Positions 14,098-24,033 of a stretch of 64,000 nucleotides of DNA are shown one piece after another. Source of the stretch: an uncultured Bryobacterales bacterium (GTDB lineage Bacteria; Acidobacteriota; Terriglobia; Bryobacterales; UBA6623); assembly GCA_951813065.1 (NCBI GenBank), contig CATOTH010000007.1, positions 124,001 through 188,000 on the forward strand, read 5' to 3'. How positions within the stretch are numbered: position 1 is the stretch's first letter; each line of letters opens with the position of its first letter. The translations under genes and the position numbers were made by a program. The notes below the pieces were generated by a model that saw nothing but the letters and a program-made list of their open reading frames with translations, ran no database searches and was not told the DNA's origin.

Positions 14098-16557
14098 TCA
14101 GCGCAGTCTGGCGGCGATCCCCCGTAGCGTCTGGCTCAGCACAGCCTTCCGGCTCCCCGCAAGGCCGTCACCTCGGTTGTCGTTGAGGGTCGCCGCCAGC
14201 GTTTCCAGCCCAGCAGCCAGGTCTTCGTCGCTCCCACCGTCCCGAAGCCGCACCTCCGAGCGATCGAGCACCGCCGTCAACTGGGATCCAAGTGACTCCG
14301 ACAACTCCCCGCCGCGCTCAAGCTGATCGAGGTAGGCCCGCGCCACGACCGGCTCCGCGGGCCACTGAACAGGGAACTGTTGCTGCGGGTTGAAGACGCC
14401 GCCCCCGTCGGCCCGTGCCGCCGCTGCGATCTCGCTCTCACTCAGGAATTGACTGGGGGTCAGCGCAAAGACGTCCAGCCCGCGCGCGATCTCGGTGCCG
14501 TAGATGTGACCGTGATACCAGTAGGTCGACCAGTACCCGCCCATGACCAGCTCCTCGGCGTCAATAGGGCCACGGTCAAAGTAGGCGATCTCGACCGGGT
14601 GGGCGGAATCGGTGAAATCGATCACCGACAGGCCACCCTGGTACCAAGCCTGGACGAAGACGTCGCGACCCGGTACCGGGACTATGGAGCCGTTGTGCGC
14701 GACGCAGTTCTCCTGCTCCAACTGCGGCGCAGGCAACTTGTAGTAGCTGCGGAATTCGAGCTTGCCGTCAACAATGTCGTAGATCGCGTCGGCGCCCCAG
14801 TCGAGCGGGTCGTAGGCGCGACAACGCGGCCGGGTGCCGCCGCCCCATTCGTCAGTGAAGATGACCTTGGTGCCGTCGTTGTTGAAGGTCGCCGAGTGCC
14901 AATAGGCGAAGCCCGCATCGACAACCGCGTCGAGCCGCTGCGGCTTGAGCGGGTCAGAGATGTCGAAGAGGATCCCGTTTCCCGAGCAGGCGCCCGCGGC
15001 GAGATGGCGCTCGGGGAAAACGGTGATGTCGTGGCACTGATCGGTCCGACTGGTCTTCTGGGTGTCGTCTCCGTGGTCGCCGCCTCTCCAAAGCCCGGCC
15101 AGGACGCCGGTCTCCGGATCCGCGAAGACCGCCGGCGAGTCGACGATGCGCGCCTCGGACGGGCGGTCGACCGGGATCTCGATGACATCGATGCGGAACA
15201 GCGCTGTGCGGTCGTCGCCAGGAGACTCGTCATAGCAGCCTTCCAGTTCCTCCTCCTCGCGTACCGAGGTGGTCCCGGAGTTGTAGACGATGATCTTGCC
15301 GTTGTCCCCCGCTCCGGAGACTACCGAGTGGGTGTGCGAGCCGCGGCAGGTCTGGACCGCGCCCACTTGGACCGGCCGCGTCAGGTCGCTGATGTCGAGG
15401 ATCCGGAGCCCGCGAAAGCGCTCGGGGCTCGCATCCTCGGTCACCCCCTGGAGCCCGCAGTCGAGCCGCCCGCGCGTCTGCTCAACCGACATGATCAACA
15501 GGTCGCCAACGATCGAGACGTCGCCCTGTCCCCCCGGGCAGACCACCGAGCTGAGCAGTTCCGGCCGTCCGCCGCCAGGCAGCCGGTAGATGTTGAAGCC
15601 ATGGTAGTTGCCGACCACCATCACATCGTCAGCGAAAGCCATGTCGGTATTGGCGAAGCTCAGGAGCGGTGACCGCCCATTGTCTTTATCCTTCTTGTCC
15701 TCCTTGTCTTGGTCTTCGTTTGCTTCGGGCTTCTCGGCGGCCGGCTCGCCCGCTTTCCCTTCGGCGGCGAGAGCCTTCAGGCGCTCCGGCGGCAGATTCG
15801 CCGGGTTGTTCGGATCGAAGAATCCGGCCGGCTTCTGCAGCGAGGCGACGAGTGCCAGGTTGAGTCGCGCCTGGCCGGCATCCCGGAACCCGGAAGACAA
15901 CGCGGAGCGCGGGTCCGCGGACAGCTTGACGAGCAGCGCGTTCATGCGCTCGATCTCCGCGGTCTGACCGTTGGTGACTTCGGAGGTAAACTCGAACAGG
16001 ACCGGATCGTAGGCCGACCCCGGCTGATCGAGGAGATCCTTGACCATCTTCACCGCGCCCTCGTGATGGGGGATCATTAGCTCCAGAAACAGCCGGTCAA
16101 ACGCGGTGCCATCGGACGCGGCGAGCTTGGCCATCTGCTCCGGCGTAGCCATGCCAGCCATCTTGTGGCTCGTGTGCATTGCATCGTGTGCGGCCGGGTC
16201 CGGCACGTGCTGACCGCGGTCGCGCAGCCACTGCTGCATGAACGCAATCTCGTCTCCCTGCGAGGCGTTGATCCGCCCGGCGACGTCGATCAACTCCTTC
16301 CGGTTCGTGCGGTCAGCCACCAGAGCCGCCATTTCAAGGGCCTGGTGATGATGCGGGATCATGTCATGCACAAAGCGAACGTCGTCCGGCGAGTAGCGCG
16401 ATTCAGCGATCTCGATCGCCTGGTCGGCGGTCAGTTCCCGCGCCGGCTCGCCCGGGGCGCCGGGCTGGATGATGGGCGTCTGGGCCGTGCTTTCGACCGC
16501 CAGCAGGAACGCCCAAAGACAGACGCAACGAGACAGGCAAACCGAGTTTCTAGTCAA
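14098..16557 (-). CDS. Secreted DUF305-DUF305-LVIVD propeller fusion
   Basis: An 819-residue exported protein. The start is TTG 16,557, eight bases after AGGAG, followed by a signal peptide (CVCLWAFLLAVESTAQ). Two DUF305 four-helix units follow: HDMIPHHHQALEMA at about 64-77 and LELMIPHHEGAVKMV at about 158-172. DUF305 proteins use such His/Met-rich faces and have been linked to copper or heavy-metal binding. A charged Glu/Lys linker (about 275-300) leads to a large propeller with LVIVD-type blades such as GLRILDISDLTRPVQVG, GILFDISDPLKPQRLDAV and GGLSVIDFTDSAHPVEI. The C-terminus is a helical tail. A surface metal-binding or scaffold role is likely; no enzyme motif is seen. Confidence 0.85.
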   Translation of the reverse strand: MTRNSVCLSRCVCLWAFLLAVESTAQTPIIQPGAPGEPARELTADQAIEIAESRYSPDDVRFVHDMIPHHHQALEMAALVADRTNRKELIDVAGRINASQGDEIAFMQQWLRDRGQHVPDPAAHDAMHTSHKMAGMATPEQMAKLAASDGTAFDRLFLELMIPHHEGAVKMVKDLLDQPGSAYDPVLFEFTSEVTNGQTAEIERMNALLVKLSADPRSALSSGFRDAGQARLNLALVASLQKPAGFFDPNNPANLPPERLKALAAEGKAGEPAAEKPEANEDQDKEDKKDKDNGRSPLLSFANTDMAFADDVMVVGNYHGFNIYRLPGGGRPELLSSVVCPGGQGDVSIVGDLLIMSVEQTRGRLDCGLQGVTEDASPERFRGLRILDISDLTRPVQVGAVQTCRGSHTHSVVSGAGDNGKIIVYNSGTTSVREEEELEGCYDESPGDDRTALFRIDVIEIPVDRPSEARIVDSPAVFADPETGVLAGLWRGGDHGDDTQKTSRTDQCHDITVFPERHLAAGACSGNGILFDISDPLKPQRLDAVVDAGFAYWHSATFNNDGTKVIFTDEWGGGTRPRCRAYDPLDWGADAIYDIVDGKLEFRSYYKLPAPQLEQENCVAHNGSIVPVPGRDVFVQAWYQGGLSVIDFTDSAHPVEIAYFDRGPIDAEELVMGGYWSTYWYHGHIYGTEIARGLDVFALTPSQFLSESEIAAAARADGGGVFNPQQQFPVQWPAEPVVARAYLDQLERGGELSESLGSQLTAVLDRSEVRLRDGGSDEDLAAGLETLAATLNDNRGDGLAGSRKAVLSQTLRGIAARLR

Positions 16558-16789
16558 GGAATTCGCTCCTAGGGCAGAGATGAGGTCGTTGAGCGGCGCG
16601 GAAAGGCAACCGGCCCCAATCTACCAACTCTAGCGAGCCGCGGTTGAGAACCCTGTGACGTCCCCGTGTGCGAGCGCCTCTTCGAGCTGCGCGAGGACCA
16701 CCTGTCCAGCGACTAAGAATTCCGGCACCATATTCAATGCCCAGACAGAGTGTGCCGTTTACGATGCCCATTGACACTCCGTAGAAGCC

Positions 16790-17974
16790 TCACTGCCTTT
16801 CGGTTGGTCTCGTCCGTTCAAGCTCCGATTCCCCTCCGGACCCCTCGGCCTTGATGTAAAGCTCTCGCTTCGGATACGGGATTTCAACACCCCCCGCGTT
16901 GAACTTCAGCATCGCCCTCTCGGTGATCTCGTCTGCGATTCGACGCCGATTCCTTGCCTCCTTGATCCACACACGGAGTTGCAGGTTGACTTCCGACGGT
17001 CCGAATCCCCTCACGATCACGGCTGGCTCGGGGTCCATCTGCACGCCAGACACTTCGGCGGCAGCCTCTTTAAGGAGCAGTTTCGCTTTCTCGATATCTG
17101 AGTCGTAGGCGCACGAGAAAGGGATTCGCAGCCGGATGTGCTCACCTGACATCGTGTAGTTGATGATGTCGCGCTGCATGATTTCGTTGTTGGGGACAAC
17201 CACAACAAGGTTGTCTGGATTGCGGATCTTCGTCGCGCGCAGGCCAATTTCGATCACGTCACCCCAAGTTCCGGTCTCGAGTGGCGCGTTCCACAGTTCG
17301 ATTCGGTCGCCTACTTGGAAGGGACGGTCCATGATGAGCAGGACGCCCGCGATCAGGTTGGACAGCGTGTCCTTGGCGGCGAGAGACAACGCCAGACCCA
17401 CGACACCAGCACCTGCGAGGAGGGGGGCGATTTGGATGCCGAGATGGGTCATCGCCAGGAGCACGCCGAGCGCGATCACCGTGAACTGTATGAACTTGTT
17501 GATCATCGGCAGCGCGGTCTCGTCCAGCGCCGTCTCCGAACTACGGGCCATGAGCCTCGATTCGAAGCTGCGCATCAGGTGGCCCGAGAATCGGCTCAGC
17601 GGTATGAAGACCAGTCCGATCCAGATGCCCCACACCCAGTCGCGGGGCTGGATCTCGTAGGGTATCCACTGCCGGTCGCTGTTCTCTGCGCCAAGGACCG
17701 GTACCCACGTGTCAAGAACCTGCCAGAACACCCCCGCCACCACGGTCATCCGGAACACCCGGTGGATGGCATGGACCAGTTCGTCGTCGAGGTCAGTTTC
17801 GGTCTTGGCCGCGATGTGCCGCTGCACGCCGCGTAGAATCCAGCTACCCACCAGGTATCCGAGCCCGGCGAGCAGAAGAGTAGTCAGGCTTGGAAGCCAT
17901 CGGGTCGCGGAGTAGCTGACCACGTCGTTCCACCACCCCACAAACAAACTCAAATCGATTTCCAGCACGTCCAA
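16790..17974 (-). CDS. mscS: MscS-family mechanosensitive ion channel
   Basis: A 394-residue inner-membrane channel that opens under membrane tension. The start is TTG 17,974 with AGAGGTGA upstream. Membrane helices lie near 25-48, 75-95, 115-135 and 165-190. The pore helix is PLLAGAGVVGLALSLAAKDT, then LSNLIAGVLLIMDRPFQVGD, the hallmark of MscS. The following beta domain has VIEIGLRATKIRNPDNLVVV and PNNEIMQRDIINYT. The protein is longer at the N-terminus than E. coli MscS (286), as in MscS-like relatives with an extra helix pair. It stands alone on the minus strand. Confidence 0.9.
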   Translation of the reverse strand: MDVLEIDLSLFVGWWNDVVSYSATRWLPSLTTLLLAGLGYLVGSWILRGVQRHIAAKTETDLDDELVHAIHRVFRMTVVAGVFWQVLDTWVPVLGAENSDRQWIPYEIQPRDWVWGIWIGLVFIPLSRFSGHLMRSFESRLMARSSETALDETALPMINKFIQFTVIALGVLLAMTHLGIQIAPLLAGAGVVGLALSLAAKDTLSNLIAGVLLIMDRPFQVGDRIELWNAPLETGTWGDVIEIGLRATKIRNPDNLVVVVPNNEIMQRDIINYTMSGEHIRLRIPFSCAYDSDIEKAKLLLKEAAAEVSGVQMDPEPAVIVRGFGPSEVNLQLRVWIKEARNRRRIADEITERAMLKFNAGGVEIPYPKRELYIKAEGSGGESELERTRPTERQ

Positions 17975-18277
17975 GTCCCGTCACCTCTGTCTGACGAAGA
18001 GCGTTGCGCTCCACCCGGCATTGCCGAGCGCTCTCCGATTTCGTATCAACCGCCCATCCTCCCGGACGATTCCCCGCCTGTCAACCGACCACCGCTGCTA
18101 TCCGCATCAACTGCGAGCCCTCGGGCGCGCTACAGACAACCTTGCCCGGGACTTCGTCAGTATGCTCTCCCTGTCCGGGCGCCTCGCTCGACCGGTGGGC
18201 CGACAGCGAGAGTTCGCTGGAGGCGGCGACGTAGTTCCGGTGCCAAGGGCAGGCCACCCCATGATGCTTCCATCATG
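17975..18277. other. Gap upstream of the MscS gene
   Basis: Presumed promoter region of the channel gene, without a recognisable promoter. At 18,260-18,277 a small inverted repeat (CATGATG, four bases, CATCATG) is visible; otherwise nothing is seen. Confidence 0.35.
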
Positions 18278-19010
18278 ATGCCGCGTCTCGGATCCCTCCG
18301 GCAGTGTGCTCTGGTTGCTCCAGTTGCGCTGCCGCTTGCGGCTTCACTGATCGTACGGTGCGCCCTCGCTGATGTCCGGCAGGAGAACCAATCGGTTTCC
18401 TTCGACGGAGACTGAAGCAAGACGTGGAGCTTGACGGAAGGTGATGCGTTCGAGATCAGCGTTTGGATCGAGACGCCGTCAGATCTTCCGGCGAGTGCAC
18501 AGACCCATGTGACATGAACCGGGCCGGAGCGACCGGAATGGGCCCACAAAGGCGATCGAGAAGAGCCGGGAATCAAAGCCACGTGAGCTTGGTCAAGAGC
18601 CCTCCACGCTCTCGGCACTGACCTTCACCTGATCTACAGTGCACCCGTTTTCCGGCGACTACGAACTGGCGTTGAAGGCCGTGGGGGATCGGCCCAAGCC
18701 ATTGGGGGAGATGCCCCACGACACGGGTCTGGCTCCGCGGACAACGCCGCTTCCGACGCAAACACGGCCTGTCAACGACGTGGACATTCATGTCAGCTTG
18801 GACCCGGTGGTCTCCCTGAGGAGCCGTTCGGTGGCGCTGAAGGCCGGGTCCAACCACGAGCCCGAGCAGGCGACTGTCCTGGGATTTCCGGCCTCTGATG
18901 CCGCAAACTGCTTGCAACTGGTAGATGGGACCGACGAAATCGAGTGCTACAACGACACGCGGTCCGGACCGACTGAAGACGACTGGTACCGCATTTTTCT
19001 GCCACAGTGA
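18278..19010 (+). pseudogene. Possible decayed secreted protein
   Basis: Tentative. From ATG 18,278 one frame gives a signal-like stretch (LVAPVALPLAASLIVRCALA) and then a TGA, after which SKTWSLTEGDAFEISVWIET continues in frame to another stop. A further frame (18,639-19,010) ends EPEQATVLGFPASD and TEDDWYRIFLPQ, which resembles a bacterial pre-peptidase C-terminal (PPC) domain. These may be parts of one eroded exported protein, or unrelated. Confidence 0.25.
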
Positions 19011-19286
19011 GGGCCGGTGAAAGTTTCTCATCTGGTCGCCGAAATGAATCGAGCAGATTCCTGGTACTTTCCTTACCTTCAGTCCAAGGGCCCTCTAGAA
19101 GCCAATCATCCCTTCGATGTCTCGCATAGGCGCGGCAACGGGGTCGAAGCCGCTGACCTGGCCGGCGTCCTCTGCCCGGGCGCGCACTGCCAACATTAGC
19201 TGCGATGCCAGCGATACCACTGTCGCCAACCGAAAGAGGCGCTCCAAGAGCACTCACCGAATGAATGATCGCATCCTCTGTCCTTT

Positions 19287-20432
19287 CTATCCGCGTGGTG
19301 TCCCAGCTGCGGAGAACGAGGACGGATTCCACGTCGCCGTTCGCATTTCGTAGTGGAAGTCCTCTGAGACCTGTGTGTAGTAGGCGGTGACCGCAATGCC
19401 ATCCGAGCGCTGCACTGAGCTTGGATAGCCGCAATCCGGCCGCGGGCAATCCGCGATTCTCACCGGGGGGCTCCATGTCACGCCCTCGTCCTCGCTGATC
19501 CGCACGTCCACACCGAAATTGTTCCAGCATCGGTTCCCGTGGCTAAGAAGAATACGCCCGTCAGCGAGCCGGGTCAGGTGGCCGGTGACCTGCCGGGGCA
19601 GTGTCAAAGGCATTCTGCGAGTCCATGTCTTGCCATCATCGCTAGAGCCGAAGAGCTCCAAATGCACGTCCCTGCCTTCTTGAAATTCCCTGCAGACAGC
19701 CAGCCATCGTCCGCCTCCGAGATGCAGGATATCCGTCTCGTTGCCTCCGGAGTGGAGCGTCACAGGGTCGGTCCACGTACGACCGTCGTCATGACTTTGC
19801 AGCATGTAGCAGTGACGTGAAGCCTCCCTTCTCAGGTAAGCCGCCACCCGAAGCGACCCGTCCTCGGCGGCCCGGATGTTGCCGAATGGAATGAGCTCGT
19901 TTGCGATTCCGATTCCCGATTGTGGAGGCGCTGGGAATGCATCGCCTACAGTCCAAGTCCGGCCGCTGTCGTCTGAGCGGCAGACCCAGGCTCGCAGGGG
20001 CTGCCTGTGGGCCGCTACCGGCTTGCCTCTCGCGCGGCGGTCCGCCCAGCCGCTGCAAAGCACGACGACATTTCCGTCCGCTGCGATGCCCGTCGCACAG
20101 TTCATCCGGTTAGTTCCCTTCTCATGCTGGGCGGCGCGACCCCGAAACCGCCACGTCGACCCGCCGTCCTCGCTCGCCCAGCAATCGAGGTCGCCTTCCC
20201 ACAGGCCGTGGCACGGCTGATTAAAGATCAGCGCCAAGATGCTCCCGTCTGGCAGAATCTGACAGTTCGGCCAGGCACAGACTCCCTGAACTGCTGTGCG
20301 GACTGCGATACCGGACTCGCTCTCGGTGGGTACGACGTCTGCCGATGCATCACGACGGGCCACCATGCTGGAGACCAGAGCTGCCGAACCGAAGTGCAGG
20401 CCCTTGAGGGCGTCGCGCCGACCGATGTCCAT
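19287..20432 (-). CDS. Exported sialidase-like BNR-repeat protein
   Basis: A 381-residue six-bladed propeller of the sialidase/neuraminidase superfamily. It starts MDIGRRDALKGLHFGSAALV, a twin-arginine-like signal with ADV near the cleavage site. Five Asp-boxes are visible: SEDGGSTWRF, SDDSGRTWTV, SHDDGRTWTD, SSDDGKTWTR and SEDEGVTWSP. True sialidases bind substrate carboxylate with three arginines; candidates exist but cannot be assigned by eye, so hydrolase activity on sialic acids is a guess. It is a single gene with no clear operon partners. Confidence 0.8.
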   Translation of the reverse strand: MDIGRRDALKGLHFGSAALVSSMVARRDASADVVPTESESGIAVRTAVQGVCAWPNCQILPDGSILALIFNQPCHGLWEGDLDCWASEDGGSTWRFRGRAAQHEKGTNRMNCATGIAADGNVVVLCSGWADRRARGKPVAAHRQPLRAWVCRSDDSGRTWTVGDAFPAPPQSGIGIANELIPFGNIRAAEDGSLRVAAYLRREASRHCYMLQSHDDGRTWTDPVTLHSGGNETDILHLGGGRWLAVCREFQEGRDVHLELFGSSDDGKTWTRRMPLTLPRQVTGHLTRLADGRILLSHGNRCWNNFGVDVRISEDEGVTWSPPVRIADCPRPDCGYPSSVQRSDGIAVTAYYTQVSEDFHYEMRTATWNPSSFSAAGTPRG

Positions 20433-21203
20433 GGCTAATAATGTAACCTTGGCTTCGAGCCACTCGGGATAATGGACGATCGAAGCTCGGGATTGAGGCT
20501 GTCATTCAACACCCGTTGGGTGGAGTCTGCCCGATTGCGGCGGTACCGGTGGACTTCGGCCGAGAAGTAGAGCCCCTGGTCTCAGACGGCTGATTTGCCT
20601 GCTATGGGTCCGATGAGGACTGGCGTCATGAAGTCCTCCGCCTGGCCGGCCATCTGTCACACCCGGCTAAACCGGTGCCAGCGAGCTGCTTGGTCGCATC
20701 GAGTCGGCGGATCCCATGCCGCCCGCGAGATCGAGAGCAACCCTCACGGATCCGAGCGAACTCCCGGCCACCTTCGTCGTGATAGTCCCGCACCGTGCTG
20801 ACCGGCACGCTCTGGTCCTCGGTTTGCAAACGCTCCGCCGTGTCGGCGATGCCTCCGTCGGCAACGATCTCGCCCGTTTCGACGCGACGAGCGCGAGCGC
20901 CTTGAAAGCCTCAGACTGGACTCTCCGCGAGTCGCGGTGCAGCCCCATCACGGCGGTGGCGCACTCTGTTCGCCCTGATCCCTCTGCTCGGACCTACGCG
21001 ATCAAGCAGGTGCCATAAAAGGGGTTTGTGGGTTGTATTCAAACCCAGCCCGCACGGAGGCTGATGGCTCGTGGTCAGGCACCCTCCCACCCTCAAAGCA
21101 GCCCTAGCGGTGGAGTGATTCTCTGTAGATCTACCCAAACGGCCAAGTATTGGTCCAAGTGCCTGCGATGCCCCAGAACCACCTTGGCGCATCGCGGCTA
21201 CCT
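20433..21203. other. Gap without supported gene
   Basis: A 770-base interval. On the minus strand short pieces such as VSTVRDYHDEGGREFARIRE (about 20,730-20,790) and VALDLAGGMG in another frame look like the debris of a gene I cannot name. No intact frame or RNA gene is seen. Confidence 0.35.
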
Positions 21204-22700
21204 TCAGTTCTCGGGCACAGCCTCCATCAGCAGCGCCAAGGCCTCCTTCAGCCCATCGTCACCTGGGCTTGAGCCCTTGTAGTGCCCCAGGCGCACGACG
21301 ACCAGGTCATGGGACGGGATGATGAATGTCTTCTGGTTTCCGGCACCCGCCATGTAGTACGCGTCTCTCGGAATCGGGTAGGCCTCCGTACTGTTGATCC
21401 AGAAAAAGCCTCCATAGATGGGACGTCCGTCGGCCTCCCACGCGGGCGCCGGCGTGCTGACGAACTCCACGAAGCCTTCTGGAAGGATACGCACGCCCCG
21501 CCAAACGCCGTCTTGCAGGTACAAGTTGCCGAGGCGGGCCCAGTCCCGACCCGTTCCAAACTCATAGCCTTGGATCAGAAAGTTCCCGTACGGGTCGGTC
21601 TCCATCACCATGTCACGAATGCCGATCTTGTCGAAGAGTTCCCGCTGCGGAAAGGAGTGGTACTGTTCCCCCCGTGCTTCCACGCCGAGCTTCACCAGGT
21701 AGTTTGTCAGGACGGGATCACAGTTCCGGTAGCGCCCAATCGTATTCGGAGGCCACTGTTGCGGCCTCGTCGCGGCCCATTTGAATGAGTCCATCCCGCC
21801 TGTGTAGAGATAGAGGTGGTCGGGGTAACCCATGGCAGGATCATATTCTGGATCCCCACGGTTTACGCAACGGATCCCGCTTGACATCCGCAAGATATCG
21901 GCAATTCGGATCTCTGCCCGTGGATCTCCATCCTGTTGCCATTCCGGGACGGGTGCCGGCTCCCAGAGGTCGTAGACCCCTTGCTGAAGCAGAACGCCCA
22001 TCAGCGTCGCGGTCAGGCTCTTGCCCATCGACCAGCTTTCAAGTGGCGTGTGAAGATCCAGCCCAGCGCGGTAGCGTTCAGCGACAATACGTCCTTTCCA
22101 GGTGACGACGAAGGCGGCGGTCAGGCCCTCCTCCGGCTCGAAGGCGGCGTGGACTGCGTCCCGGACCTTCGTTTCATCGAGCTCAGCCGGAAACGGTTCG
22201 TCCGGTAGCACGTCACCCATCGGCCACGACTGCATGTCGGGATCGGGAAGCGTGCTCGTCACGTCGACATGCTCGAAAAGGAGCCCATCCTCACCGAGAG
22301 GGAACGTGACGCAGCCTTGATCACCGACGTACTTGGCCGTACGAACCACGCCGTCCGGAAGCGTCAAGTGCACCAACTTCTTCTCGGTGTCGATTTCACG
22401 CTTCGTTACTTTCGAGCGCTCGTCGTAGTCGCTCGTGAAGTAGCCGATGTTCTCGGCGGCAAAGTCGGCGTCGAGCCCTGTGACGAAGACAGCCGAGCAC
22501 AGGATCTTCGCGAAACCCGCAGTGTGATGATGAAGAGGGTCACCGGGCGGGCCTACCCACTCCGTGGCCAGCTCAAGGGACTTGGCACGGGCCACGAGCG
22601 CATCAACTCCTGAAGCCTCGTTTTGGGATGCGGGCGACGTTTCCTCGTTCCCGCAGGCGAACAGGATAAGCAAGACTGCGACAAGGCTCAATCGACTCAT
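21204..22700 (-). CDS. Lipoprotein serine hydrolase, beta-lactamase fold
   Basis: A 498-residue protein of the class C beta-lactamase / EstB / 6-aminohexanoate-dimer hydrolase superfamily. The start ATG 22,700 follows AGGAGA. The N-terminus MSRLSLVAVLLILFAC ends in a lipobox, so the enzyme should be membrane-anchored and periplasmic. The catalytic Ser-x-x-Lys is SMGK at 224-227 and the Tyr-x-Asn motif is YRN at 324-326. AGAGNQKTFIIPSHDLVVVR near the end occupies the place of the third motif. The first 170 residues form an extra domain. The substrate is not predictable; small amides or esters are typical. Confidence 0.85.
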   Translation of the reverse strand: MSRLSLVAVLLILFACGNEETSPASQNEASGVDALVARAKSLELATEWVGPPGDPLHHHTAGFAKILCSAVFVTGLDADFAAENIGYFTSDYDERSKVTKREIDTEKKLVHLTLPDGVVRTAKYVGDQGCVTFPLGEDGLLFEHVDVTSTLPDPDMQSWPMGDVLPDEPFPAELDETKVRDAVHAAFEPEEGLTAAFVVTWKGRIVAERYRAGLDLHTPLESWSMGKSLTATLMGVLLQQGVYDLWEPAPVPEWQQDGDPRAEIRIADILRMSSGIRCVNRGDPEYDPAMGYPDHLYLYTGGMDSFKWAATRPQQWPPNTIGRYRNCDPVLTNYLVKLGVEARGEQYHSFPQRELFDKIGIRDMVMETDPYGNFLIQGYEFGTGRDWARLGNLYLQDGVWRGVRILPEGFVEFVSTPAPAWEADGRPIYGGFFWINSTEAYPIPRDAYYMAGAGNQKTFIIPSHDLVVVRLGHYKGSSPGDDGLKEALALLMEAVPEN

Positions 22701-22964
22701 GAATAATTCTCCTCATCTCGCTGGAAGCTCGGCTGCTCCAATCGATGTGCTTTCTGCTTCGCTACTCGCAAATCAGACGTTTGACTGTAGGGTGTGCTCA
22801 CGCAGAATTCGAAACAACCAAGAACAAGAGTAGGCGACATTTCGATGGTTCCGCGCTGGATTCGCCGTCAATTCACAGCGGACGCCTCCTTCTGCTCGAC
22901 CGAGTCGGCCGTTAGCGGGATGTCAGCGGGAATGCCCCTTGCCCGTTACGGCCCCAGATTCGCT

Positions 22965-23981
22965 TCACTGCACGCTTACGACGGGTGCCAAATAGATGTT
23001 CCTATATTTGACAGTCGTGTGGTCTCCCTGTAGATAGATCGGCCCAGATGCGGAAGGATCGGTGTAGATCGCCCCGGCTGTGGGCCCGATGATCGGCTGG
23101 TTGTCGATGACTCTGACTCCATTCAAGACGACCGTCACGTGCCGGTCGACCAGCGTCAGATCGTAAGTTTGCCATTGCCCTCCCGGCCTTCCGGCGTTAA
23201 TCGAAGGTGCAATCCGTCCGAAAATCGCGCCAGGTCCCTGGATCCCTTGCATCCGACTATCACGGTCGACTACCTGCGCCTCGTACATTCCGCGCAGGTA
23301 GACGCCGCTGTTGCGGCTTTCTTCGACCAGAAACTCCATGTGAAGCCAAAAGTCTTCAAACTCGGCTTCCGTTCGCAGATTGGCATGGTCCCCGGTTGGG
23401 CTGAAATCGGTCTTGGTCGTGGTGTTGACCAACATCCCGTCCTGGGCGCTCCACCCGTTGATCTTGTCGGATTCGTACGGTCGCCAACCAGTGAGATCCT
23501 TGCCGTTGAAAAGCAAGACGGGAAGTCCGAACCGCACCCTGGACAAGTCCGGAGCCGACTCGGGCATCGGCGGAATCCTCTTTCCGGTGAAGCGGACTCG
23601 TTCGCTCACGGTGCCGTCAGTGGAGGTGCGGACAATCACGCCGTCAAGTTTCCCGTTCGTGACGCCAACATCTACCGCCGATTCGATCAAGACCGCACTC
23701 CCTTGGGCGATGCGTCTTCGTCTCAGGGAAAACTTGAGCCGACCGTTGGCCGTTTCGGTGACGCTGTACGGACCGTCGGGTCCAATGTAGACTCGCATGT
23801 GAACCAGCGAGCGCCCGTCCTTCTCAACGACGCTCATCCATCCCGGTTCGCCGGACTCAAGATCTAACGACCAGTCGCCCAGGAGCTCCTTGGGCGCTGA
23901 AGCTGCCTTCAGGGCCGAAGTCGAGGCGAAAGCGGCTGCACACAAGATGACAAGGGAGCATTGGAACTTGATGTTCATCAT
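22965..23981 (-). CDS. Exported DUF1080 (3-keto-glycoside hydrolase-like) protein
   Basis: A 338-residue protein. I start it at ATG 23,981, which opens a signal peptide (FQCSLVILCAAAFASTSALKA); the longer frame to 24,074 would overlap the acetyltransferase gene. The N-terminal half is a strand-rich lipocalin-like region (LLGDWSLDLESG, FTGKRIPPMP). The second half is a DUF1080 jelly roll: LFNGKDLTGWRPYES, TEAEFEDFWLHMEFLV, NSGVYLRGMYEAQVVD and WQTYDLTLVDRHVTVVLNG. Members include 3-keto-disaccharide hydrolases. It follows the acetyltransferase gene on the same strand by 53 bases, perhaps in one transcript. Confidence 0.8.
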   Translation of the reverse strand: MMNIKFQCSLVILCAAAFASTSALKAASAPKELLGDWSLDLESGEPGWMSVVEKDGRSLVHMRVYIGPDGPYSVTETANGRLKFSLRRRRIAQGSAVLIESAVDVGVTNGKLDGVIVRTSTDGTVSERVRFTGKRIPPMPESAPDLSRVRFGLPVLLFNGKDLTGWRPYESDKINGWSAQDGMLVNTTTKTDFSPTGDHANLRTEAEFEDFWLHMEFLVEESRNSGVYLRGMYEAQVVDRDSRMQGIQGPGAIFGRIAPSINAGRPGGQWQTYDLTLVDRHVTVVLNGVRVIDNQPIIGPTAGAIYTDPSASGPIYLQGDHTTVKYRNIYLAPVVSVQ

Positions 23982-24033
23982 GGCGGTCGTTGTGGGCTGA
24001 TGCCCGGGTGTCTTCGCGATACTGAGATTGGCT

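Noticed and set aside
14380-15672. 430-codon plus-strand open frame
   Set aside because: It lies antisense within the DUF305-LVIVD gene and lacks family motifs; a frame made possible by high G+C.
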